The notes beneath the pieces are model-generated. The model was not told the DNA's origin and did no database searches. It saw only the letters and a program-made list of their open reading frames with translations. A DNA stretch of 64,000 bases from Zygaena filipendulae (lineage: Eukaryota > Arthropoda > Insecta > Lepidoptera > Zygaenidae): the NCBI GenBank assembly GCA_907165275.2, contig OU015672.1, positions 1,656,501 to 1,720,500 of the forward strand, written 5' to 3'. This document shows positions 31,501 through 41,700 of the stretch, piece after piece; within the stretch, counting starts at the first letter, position 1; every line of letters begins with the position of its first letter. The translations under genes and the position numbers were made by a program.

Positions 31501-34361
31501 TGCTCTCTTCCCCGACGAGTTCCGGTTTCGAAGTCGGTGTTTATAAAATCACCATGCCGTTTCAATCGCCAGAGTTTTCGAAAATCCACTATTTTCAGAT
31601 TGGTCGAGCCACTTTCGAGCTTTTGCAAAACAAATTTTGATATAATACTTAAATAGATTACTGTTTACTAGCTGTTCCCCGCGGTAATTATGGAGTTTCC
31701 GCGTGAATTCTGGGATAATCCAGCCTATAATTATTAATCAAACTCTGTGCCAAATCCATATACATAATATCCATGCAGCCGTTTAGTGTTAGCCGTAGCC
31801 GTAGCATAGTAAACAATGCAAAACTCACGAGCGATTTTCAACCTTAACTCTTTTGTGTAGCTGTGATGTTTGCATGTCAAAAGTTCATCAGAAGTAATTT
31901 TGATAATGGCCAAAAATAATGAGGCAACGTATAAAAGTTGAAATAATTATTGTGTTCTTGAAATTTGGTATCTCGGTTCGTTATTTAAAAACGGTGGTAT
32001 TTATTTTTATTAATTTAAAAAAATGTTTGGTCAGTAAAGAATGGGCATGTTGACTAATTTTTATTTTTTAGTCCGTCTTGTAGATTATTAAAAAATATTG
32101 GACACGTATTTTTTATTTTTTTACGTAATCAAAAAATAACGGCGATATATTGAGTTGAAATTTCGCGTGACGTCACTATTCTGACAGTTTGTATGGCTGT
32201 TTTGCGGTTAGTGACGTCACGACCTCCTCATCGTAACTTTAATGCGCTTTATCTCTGTATATTTTAATTTATTTAAAAAAGCAAAAAATACGTGTCTATT
32301 GTTTTTTTATTTTCTAACTGACGGACTAACTAGAATTTTGATTTTCAATAGTAGTCAACATCTCTATTACTTTCAAACACGGAATCGCGAATTCACATGC
32401 AAATGCTCATAGAATTTTTAAGCATCCACATGCGAATGTTGCGATTCCGTGTGCGAAAAGTAATTCGAGCGATTCAAAAATACGGCCCCTGGCCCCGTAT
32501 TCACTATGGCCATAACACGGCGCGTTAAGATAACGCGCTACAAAAACTGTCTTCCCCACGTTCTCAAAGAAGTTTCACTTTAAAAAAAACACATTTACAA
32601 AGCTGTTTCAGCTGTGCGTTGATCGATCAGTCAGATCAGATTCTGCTTTTAATATATGTATACCCGCTGCAACACCACCGCGTACGCTGCACGGTGCGTG
32701 CGCCCATTGATTACGTTACGATTACGAATAGATAGTGCCCATATTTTGCTTATTTAGAGCCGGATGAAAAAAAAACATAAAAAGTTTTGAACAAATAATT
32801 GAAATGTGTTCTATTACTGATACTGAACCACCAAAATTTTTTTGCGCATTGCACTGCATTGCTTAGAAAATATTCCTGTATATAGACTACTAGCTGTCCC
32901 CCGCGATTTCATCCGCGGTAATTTCGGAGTTCCCGCGGAGGTTGCGGGAAAAAAGTACTCTATGTCCTTCAGTTCCCGAGGGAATTCCGGGATAAAAACT
33001 ATCCTATCTTTTAAGTTGGACCATATTATAAATGGTTACAAAATTTTATCAAAATCCGTTCAGTAGTTTCGGAGTCCATCGCGGACAAACAACGTGACAC
33101 GTGATTTATATATATTAGATGTAATGCAGATGCCCAAGAAGATCCGCATCAACCGCAAGACGGGCGTGCCGGCCGACGTGCTGGGCCGCGACGGGCGGCT
33201 GACGGTCGGCTCGCTGGCGCGCTTCGACGCGCTGCACGCGGCCGGTGGGGGCGGCGGCGACGCGCGCTCCGACGCCGACACCGTGCTGTCCACGCTCAGC
33301 GTGCTCAGCATACGGTACGGTCATACCCCGCGGTGATTTCGGAGTTCCCGCCGGAATTACGGGATACAAAGTACCCTATGTCACTCAGGACTACCGTAGC
33401 CGCAGCGTGTTTAAATATTTGCGCTGGCTAACGATTGGCTTTTAATAAGCCGCCGTCGGTTTTATTCGATTCACCAACAAACCCCGGCTCTGTTTAACGT
33501 TTCTATTTTAACTACCTACTGTTTACATAATTAGGATTCAGACACGTAGGGTTTTAAGAAAAATGGGCATGTTGACTAATTTTTTTTAGTCCGTCTTGTA
33601 GATTATTAAAAAATATCGGACACGTATTTTTTCTTTTTTTACGTAATCAAAATATAACGGCGGTATATTGAGTTGAAATTTCGCGTGACGTCACTATTCT
33701 GACAGTTTGTATGGCGGTTTTAGCGGTTAGTGACGTCACGACCCCCTCACCCTAAACTTTAATGCGCTTTATCTTTGTATATTTTAATTTATTTAAAAAG
33801 GCAAAAAATACGTATCTATTGTTTTTTTTATTTTCTAACTGACGGACTAATTAGAATTTTGATTTTCAAAAGTAGTAGTCCACATCCCCATTCAATGATG
33901 CAAACTTTTCCAATTTATTAACCTACTTCCAAAAAGGAGGAGGCGGCTATCCCTTGTATGTATGTAATGTAAGGGTGAAATAATTTTCAAACCTCATAAA
34001 CTTCGGAGTTCCCGCGGGAATTCCGGGATAAAATGTACCCTATGTCACCCAGGATATGTAGCTTCCTATAAGTGAGAGTATTTTCAAAATCGGTTCAGTA
34101 GATCCAGAGATTACCCCTTAGAATATCACAAACTCACAATTCACAAACACAAAAATTAACTCACAAAGTTTATTTTTTTGCAGGCCGAAAGATGAAACAC
34201 CGGAAGAGAAAAAAGATAGAAAACGTCTACTAAAGGAATACAGAAAGGAGAGGAGGATAGAAAAGAAAGCAAATAAGGAGGCTTTCAAGGAAGAGAAGAA
34301 GAGACAAGAGAAGGTTATGTTGAATAAGATAAAGAATGTGCAAGGAATTAAAATATGTTAA
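25588..34361 (+). CDS. LTV1: LTV1 ribosome biogenesis factor, 11 coding exons
   Basis: LTV1 is a non-ribosomal factor on pre-40S particles, needed for small-subunit assembly and export. Exons: 25588-25590 (the ATG alone), 25671-25829, 26397-26516, 26805-26976, 27397-27510, 28224-28330, 29120-29263, 30054-30211, 31345-31492, 33130-33314, 34184-34361. All splice sites are GT-AG and phases match; the total is 1488 nt, 495 aa plus TAA. The N-terminus reads MPKGKRKFLDRKKAVTF followed by LVHRSQRDPL, then KYGIYFDDDYNYLQHLK and a DEDFDFDDP acidic stretch: the LTV1 signature. Next come a low-complexity acidic segment, YDDMELGALDCDEIEG, a Glu-rich coiled segment and a Lys/Arg-rich tail (RKERRIEKKANKEAFKEEKK). 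The length fits the family (human about 475 aa). Exons 30054-30211 and 33130-33314 are extremely GC-rich, whereas the last exon is A-rich. The first intron splits the start codon from the rest of the protein. Confidence 0.96.
27041..27920. repeat. Helitron-like elements in LTV1 introns 4 and 5
   Basis: Reversed copy at 27041-27245; forward copies of the GGAGTTCCTGCGGGAATT subfamily at 27530-27740 and 27840-27915. Exon 27397-27510 lies between them. 27941-28160 is a different, unassigned repeat-like segment starting with (AATCA)n and TGCTTTATTGCC. Confidence 0.55.
28817..29007. mobile_element. Foldback MITE with GGCG...CGCC ends
   Basis: 191 bp in LTV1 intron 6: CATACAAGCCCAAAAGCCTG at left and the matching CAGGCTTTTGGGCTTGTATG type arm at right, with TATTTTAATAAGT pairs inside. 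AGT on both flanks could be a 3-bp target duplication. Confidence 0.6.
29351..30032 (+). repeat. Three Helitron-like elements head to tail
   Basis: 29351-29664, 29665-29852 and 29853-30032, from two or more subfamilies; the first may itself be a fusion of two. The last ends GGGGCACAGCTAGT, 20 bases before the acceptor of the LTV1 exon at 30054. Confidence 0.65.
30312..30606 (+). mobile_element. TTAGTCCGTC MITE with two TGACGTCA sites, LTV1 intron 8
   Basis: AATGGGCATGTTGACTA at left; complement of AATGGGGATGTGGACTA at right. TGACGTCAC occurs twice in the middle. Confidence 0.75.
31042..31277. mobile_element. Palindromic MITE, copy 6, LTV1 intron 8
   Basis: 236 bp, CGGCCGCACTCAGAG at left and CTCTGAGTGCGGC at right; about 65 bp before the exon at 31345. 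Confidence 0.8.
32038..32352 (+). mobile_element. TTAGTCCGTC MITE with two TGACGTCA sites, LTV1 intron 9
   Basis: Same arrangement as the 30312 copy. The remaining intron (31665-33118) also has reversed HLE pieces at 31670-31790 and 32888-33118 and an imperfect hairpin at 32380-32452 (CACGGAATCGC arms). Confidence 0.75.
33323..34155. repeat. HLE and MITE fill of LTV1 intron 10
   Basis: Reversed HLE piece 33323-33425 starts 8 bases after the donor at 33315. The TTAGTCCGTC MITE at 33563-33892 has two TGACGTCA sites. A reversed HLE at 33998-34155 ends close to the last acceptor at 34183. Confidence 0.7.
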
Positions 34362-34565
34362 ATATTTATTTTATTGTTTTATATATTGTACTATAAATAT
34401 AGTTTTTTAAGGTCAAATCTGTCTTTAAATTTACCTTAGGCAAGGCGCATATTGGCAGCATGGTAAGGGGGTTTTTCTATGGCGAATAATCCGAGGTTGT
34501 GTACTTATAATGTAAATATTTTATGGTGTGTTAGAATATGTACCTCAGTAAGTCTAACAATTTGG

Positions 34566-34571
34566 AATAAA
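34566..34571 (+). terminator. LTV1 poly(A) signal candidate
   Basis: AATAAA 205 bases after the LTV1 stop, followed by a GT-rich stretch. It lies just before an HLE that starts near 34604. Confidence 0.5.
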
Positions 34572-34603
34572 CCTGTCTCTAGCCAGGCGTTTTCTTGTCT
34601 ATA

Positions 34604-34798
34604 CATACTAATATTATAAAGAGGATTTGATTTTTTGTTTGTTTGTTACGATTTAACTCAAAAACTACTGGAGCGATTTCAAAAATTCTTTCACCATTAA
34701 AAAGCTACATTATTCTTGAGTAACATGGCTATATTGAAATACAGAATTCCCGCGGGAACTCCGAAATTAACGCGAGTGAAACCGCGGGGAACAGTTTG
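34604..34798 (+). repeat. Helitron-like element downstream of LTV1
   Basis: ATACTAATATTATAAAGAGG head, GATTTAACTCAAAAACTAC body, GCGAGTGAAACCGCGGGGAA end. From here to 35426 no other feature is visible. Confidence 0.65.
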
Positions 34799-35426
34799 TA
34801 CAATAAAAAGAAAAGATTTGATTTTTTTAAAAAAGAAAATCTTTCACATATTATAGGTAGTTAGTGTTCCTGAGTGACATAAGCACCCAGGGTAATTTCA
34901 ACATTACGGGGGCTAAGTCATGGGAAACGGTTGGTTATAAACCAAAATAAAAAAAACATGTTTTATTGCAATAACAATTGATATAGGTACTATATTTTAT
35001 TTACCTAATATAAAAGATTAGTAATAAACTTAAAAAAACTTACCTAACGTGCACATTATATTATCGTAGTTGATAAAACTATCTATAATTTTTCTTAGTT
35101 TATATACGTATATAATATTATATACACTTCATTTGTTGCCTATCTCTAACATCTTTGACAAACCTCACCAATAGAAATAACGTTCAAAAAGTTTCGCTCT
35201 TTTATCACTTCATAAAAAGAGGTCATTGACCTACCGAAATTATTTTACAGTAAAAAAATTCAACTCTACTCGAGTCTTGTAGGCTTTCAAGCTAAACTAA
35301 GTACCTATGAGTTTTATTTTCATTGAATTGAGATTTTGTTATTGGTTTATTATTATGGTCGCCCTAAGGTGGATATTTATTTAGGTATTATAGCTTGCAA
35401 TAACAGTATTTAGTTGCATCACAAGT

Positions 35427-35661
35427 GGACGCAGATAAGCAATAACGTGTCAACCCACAATATTAAGTTATTGATTCAAAACGCTTTATTGAGAGTTATA
35501 GAGCGTGTTTTAATTATGTGTTTGCCTTATTACATTGTTTAAATACCAAAAAACATTTAAACATAAAAAAATGCTGAAACAAAATGACGATATGATATTA
35601 AAACACAACTTATTCAAAATTTCTCCAATGTGGGTTGACGCACTATTGCTTATCTATGTCC
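35427..35661. mobile_element. MITE with GGAC termini and AAGT target duplication
   Basis: 235 bp, sister of 22280-22515, flanked by AAGT at 35423-35426 and 35662-35665. It lies about 65 bp beyond the VPS35 stop and carries an AATAAA on the VPS35 strand. Confidence 0.8.
35485..35490 (-). terminator. VPS35 poly(A) signal candidate
   Basis: AATAAA on the minus strand about 240 bases after the TAG, within the MITE at 35427-35661. Nearer options are only variants such as TATAAA. Confidence 0.35.
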
Positions 35662-35728
35662 AAGTATTTGAGAGCTTATTCAGTTTGTGTAGCCTTTATA
35701 AATACGTGTTCCAAGTTTGCTGTCAATC

Positions 35729-38700
35729 CTAAGACAGCACGAGGCCGTCGTACCCCAACCCGTCGGGGTCGGGGCACTCCATGCGGTTCCTGAGGTGCTG
35801 CAGCGTGTTGTGGAAGTGCTTCGTGATCTGATCCACTTCTTCAGACTGGTCCAGGTTGGCCAACTCCTCGCGAATCTTCTGGATTATCTGCAAGGAGAAC
35901 GGCAGTTCAAAAAAGACCGGAGTTACAGTTAAATACAAGTAAAAGTCATCATACATAGCTAGGTGGCGTAAGCGAATGATAACAATCCTTACTATTATAA
36001 ATGCGAAAGTGAGTTTGTTTGTTTGTTAGACTTTCACGCCTAACGGTTCAACCGATCATCATAAAAATTTGTATACACGTTGTCAGAGAAAAGAAAATGG
36101 GGTACTTTTTGTTAAGGAATTCCTGCGGGTACTCTGAAATTAACGCGGGTAAAACTGCATTAAATTTTGAATACTACACGTCAGAGATACAGAGAAGGAC
36201 AGCAAGTAATAATAACAATGAGGCGTATATATCACGCGACGTACGGCGGCGATGAGCGCGGTGGTGAGCGCCGGGTTCTTCCGCTCGCGGAGCAGCGCGT
36301 ACCGGCCGAGCAGCTCGGCGAGCAGCTGCGCCTGCACGCCCGCGTCCATGCACTGCTGCGCGACGCGCGCCGCCTTGCGCAGGCAGTCGAGCGCGCGCCC
36401 GCCGTCGTTCAGCTCCCACTGGCGGTGACAACGACAAATTACAACAAAAGCCAACTTACAAAATACGAATATGATAACTTGTAAAATACGAACATGTTAA
36501 CTTGTAAAGTACGAATATGATAACTTGTAAAGTACGAATATGATAACTTGTAAAATAGGAATGTGATAACTTGTAAAATAGGAATATGCTAACTTCTAAA
36601 ATACGAACATCTTAACTTGTAAAATACGACTCAATAGCTTGTGAAATACGAACTAAAATGCGAACACGCTAGGTCGTAAAAGACGGACACGCTTAATTGA
36701 TAGGTTTGCGTTTGAATTAAATTGGCATTAAAGTAACTTGTAAAATACGAATATACTAACTTGTAAAATAGGAATATGTGAACATGTAAATTACGAATAC
36801 ACTAAGTTGTAAATAAAATATGAATACGCTAACTTGTAAAAAGCTCTTGCCCCCCCGCCCCTCACCTGCTTCCCGTCCTTGGCGCCCTTCCAGAAGAGGT
36901 GCGCGCAGAGCGCCACCGCGCGGCTCTGGTCGGGCTTCTTGAGCAGCTTGCTGGCGGCCAGCGCGCACTGGGTGCGCATCGGCTCCGCGTTCTCGGCGCC
37001 TGGTGGGCGCATACGTACATACATACACATACAGGGTGTAAGGTTAAGCATAATAATAATCATCATAATAATCATCATTTATTTGCATAAAACATTGTTA
37101 TGGTGGTACATTCTTAAAGTAAAATCAAGAGGTTCTGGGCTCGATTTCCGGTGGGGGTGGACTTAAGTGATGAATGACAATGATTGAGTTCCACTTTCTA
37201 GTCTGGGCGTGTTTATATATCTATATCTAGTATTATATATGTAAAATAGAATGTCATTTTATAATCAATGTCAATTATTAAATTATGGCTGTCAAAATAT
37301 TTATCATACATAATATACAGGGTATAAGTTTAAACGACAGACTCATTGAACAAGGGTGTTTTGTATTTGATTTTCATCTCAAATATCTGAGAAAAAAGAT
37401 CTTTTAATCACATGTAAGCATGAGTAATCAAGGTTCTACAAGCTCCTTCAACTTTATACCCTTAATAGCAGCACGAATGTGAGTTCATTGATTTGTTTAT
37501 TTCTTACGCCTTAACTAGTTAACCACTCAACCGATCAACATGAAATTTTGCACACACGTTTTACAGGTACAGAAAAGGACACATGCCATATCCCTTTTAT
37601 CCAGGAAAACCGCATGAATTTACTCACCGAAGCAGTTGATTTGCTCGAACGTGGCTATAATGAGTGTGATGGCGGCGAGCTGCGCCTTGCTGTCGGATAT
37701 CTCGTCCTCGTACAGCGTGAACGCCTGCGACAGAAACTCGTACGCGATCGTCTCGCGGTTCGCGAACTCGATCTCGCTGATCGCGAGCGCGCCCTGCAGG
37801 TACAGTCTGAACGGAGAGAGATGTATTAATTTCGAGTTCATCCTGTATAACCCTATACAAGATGAACTCGAAATAATTCGGAAAACTTTCAGGTATTGAT
37901 CTAATCATGCATACGAACCACTTTTTCTACGGGACCAACGTTCATAGGTACTTGGATAAAAAAAATAAACATCTATGCCATACAAAACAACAACTACAGA
38001 TATTTCTTTTTTCGTGTACAAAATGCACATTGCACAGTGATAGTATTCAGGAGAAAGTTTGCGAAACAGGAGCTCATAGATAAGAATTTTACAAAGAGAT
38101 AATAATAAAATAAAAGAATATCATGAAAAACTAAAATACCTGAGCGGCAGTTCAGCGAGTTCAGCCTTCACGAGCATACTGATGGTCTGGTGGCAGAACT
38201 GGAATATCTTCTGGCATTTCTTCTCCCACATCTCGTCCTGAGATACACGAAGCGAAATATTGATATCCGATGAAAAAACCGGCCCAGTGCGAGTCGGACT
38301 CGCGCTCCGAGGGCGTACACACTTTTATCTATGTATGATAATTATTATGTACTCTCTTTTTTTCATAATCTCGGATTATATCCCGTCCTTTGATAGGCAC
38401 CTGAGTGGGGACACCGGTCCGCCACGTACAGGTCCCTAAGAGTGAAAGTTTGACGTGACGCGGTACAGTTGCCAGCTGTGCTCGCTGCTGATGTCAACAG
38501 CGAGCACAGCTGGCAGCTGCTGGGACTAGGACTATTGTAGGATTATGGAAAAGAGTACGGTTCTATGGATTCGAGTTTTGGTTGGCCAAATTCCGGACTA
38601 TTGTAAAGTTCCAGACGTCTTACTGTCGCGTCGGTGTTGCCTGTACCAGGAACGGATGCGGATGCGGATGTTTAAGATCTTATATAAATCTAGTATATTA

Positions 38701-41700
38701 ATGAAAAATTACAACAATGGTAAAGTAATTATAAAAAAACTTTATTAATGAAAATTAGTATTGAGAATAATGCTCCCACCTATTTGTTTTTTAATTCACT
38801 TACTAATTTTCATTCGCCGGCCCCGCCCAATTTCTTTCTTATCGCAACCTGTATTACATCCGCATCCGCATGAACATCCGCATTGATTGATTAATTAATA
38901 CGAATGCGGACGCCGATGCAGATGTCCCAAATCTATGCGGAAGCTCCGCATTTGCGGATGCGGATGCGGATGCGAATATTCGCAACATCCCTGGCCTGCG
39001 CGTACCTGGTCCCTGAGGTCCCGGTAGAGGAACGCGAGCCGGTACGCGTTGAACAGCAGCGGCGGGAAGGTGTGCCGCACGCGGCGCGCGCCGCCGCCCT
39101 GCAGCGCGCGCCGCGCCGCGCTCAGGATCAGGTACTGCTGGTCCGCCGACTCCGCGCGCAGGTGGTGCACCAGCCTGGCGGGCGAGCGCACCGCATCGTT
39201 ACACGACGAGGGAGGTTGCGGGGTTCCCGCGATAAAGAGTACTTTACGGCCTTTTTTGTACCCCCGACAAAGTGTTTACATAATATAATATAAAGTGTTC
39301 TAAAATTATCTGCAAATATTTACAGGGTTGAAAGTATACAGTCTATACACCATTATAAACATGTTCATAAAATAAAAAGTAAAAAAAAATCAAACATAAT
39401 AAATCAAAAAGAAAACAACCTGTGAGGACGCTCGCCCCTCAATCGCTTTACACACACATCGCCACGCGGCGGCATCTTAAGGTCAATGACCTCGATCGAG
39501 CTGACCAGCTGATGCATCGTTTACTGTGTGCGCGGCGCGTGCCTTGCATAGGTATTAGTGAGCTACGTGTATTGTGTAGCTTGTGAATGTAATTGTAATA
39601 ATTTTTCAATAAATTTATTTTCCACATATTCTGAAAAACTACCGAACTTATAATATTTTTTCGCTTATCTTGTTAATTATTATAACGTATACTTTCAGCC
39701 CTGTAAATAGTTGCAGCTAATTTTGGAACACCTTATATATGAAAATCTAATTCAGAATGTACAGTTACTATTCCAATTTCTTTTGAATTTCAAAGTATCC
39801 ACAGTTTCTTTTCTCACGCGGGCGGCTCACCTGGCCAGCAGCCCCTGCTCCTCCATGAAGTCCTCGACGTCCGGCTCCACGGCCGGCTGGTCCGGCTGGT
39901 CCTTCACCAGCACGTCCAGCATCGACAGCACCGCCTCCACCTGCCCGGGGACACAAACACCACCACAACAAGGTCATTATCAAATACTTACTATTAAGCT
40001 ATAAATGCGATTATGCGAAAGTGAGTTAGTTTGATTTGTTTGTCTCGTTACACAGAGAAGGATGTAGAATACTTTTTATCCTGGGATTCCCGCGGGAACT
40101 CCGAAAAAAAAACTAATCACAGTTAGTGAAAAAACTTTTTTAAATTGTTTTATATTCAAATGCGCTTAAAAGAATAAAACATGCATTGTCATTTAAACTA
40201 CATACAAAATTTTAGCCCAATCGATTGAAGATATCTGCTTCAAATTTGAGTTGCAAGATTCCATCCGAACAAACATAGTTACAATATATACATACCTACA
40301 TTGCAAGTTGAATAATAGTAGATTAGTAGCCAAGGGCTGTAGGCAGTTCGAGGGTGCAATTGATGCTTACACCCGAGCTAACTACTCTGCTTTACATCTC
40401 GATTGTGAGGTAAGCAGAAAAAAAACCGGCATTACGAGAAATAAGTTTTCTATTCCCACCTTTTATAAAAAAAAAAATTTTTTTTTTCCAGAACGAAATT
40501 GAGCTTTGCGGCTGAATGCATGATGTCTATTGCCAGTATGATGGTTAGATGTACGCGAACTTTTTGGAAGAGTGAAGAGTTTTTTTTTTAATTACTTACC
40601 GCCCTAGGGCTTTTCTAGTTACATTATTACCCTAGAGCGCTAATTGGTCACCTACAAGCCCTATTTAGGGGTAATAAGGACCTACTTACCGAATATGAGA
40701 GATGTAAATTATTTTAAAAAGGGGGTCAACTCACGTCCTCGGGTGTGGATATCATGGTGTCCGTGTCGAGTATGTCGTTGATGAGGTGCACCGCGACCAT
40801 GACGCGGCCCGAGTGGCCGAGGTGCGCGATCAGCGGCGCGTAGTGCTTCAGCTGGATGAGGGTCAGCACGTTCCGGTAGTGGTCCACCGGCAGCTTCAGG
40901 ATCTTCATCAGCTCCTTGAACACGGGCGTGTTGTGCTCCAAGTGGGACTTGCCGCTGCGAGGATGCAGATGAGAAAAAAAAAGGTGAAAGTGCACGTCAG
41001 AAATGACTCGTGAACGTTGTTAACCGATTTCAAAAAACGAGGAGGTTCTATGTTCGACTTTATAAATATGTTGTATATGTCTTTTTTGATAGCTATTTTG
41101 TACAAATAGTAGCCGATCCGCGCGATTTCACCCGCGAGTTCCCGCAAGAATCCGGGATGAAAGTACCCTATATCCTTTTCTGTACCTCTGACGTGTATTA
41201 AAAATTTCATGATGATCGGTTGTGCCGTTAAAAAACATCACGTGACTATTGGCCGACCCAGAGCAGTTGCGATTTTATGTCGCTACACGCTGTTTAAGCT
41301 ACTTTTTGCTATTACATGCTAGCTGTGCCCCGCGGTTTCACCCGCGTGAGTTTCGGAATTCCCGCAGGAAGTCCAAAGTAGCCTAGTCTAAACTCCTTAT
41401 AACATCAGCTGATTGATTAGCAGTGAAAGTCCCGTCAAAATCGGTTCAACCGTCTTAAATAAAAATCCCGAAAATGCCGCGGTAACTCCGGAGATTGTGA
41501 GTTTGTGACGTTGTAGGGGGTAATCTCTGGATCTACTGAACCGATTTTGAAAATTCTTTCACTTATACAAAGCTACAGTGATCCTGAGTGACATAGTAGA
41601 GTACTTTTTATCCCGGAATTCCCGCGGGAACTCCAAAATTACCGCGAGTGAAACCGCGGGGGTCAGCTATCAGCTAGTTAATAATATTTAATTGAACCGA

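Noticed and set aside
36174..36437. Arg/Ala-rich open frames across GC-rich exons (also 30040-30324, 39768-39983, 41678-41908, 44071-44352)
   Set aside because: Out-of-frame shadows of VPS35 and LTV1 exons; the true frames give conserved protein and match splice phases.
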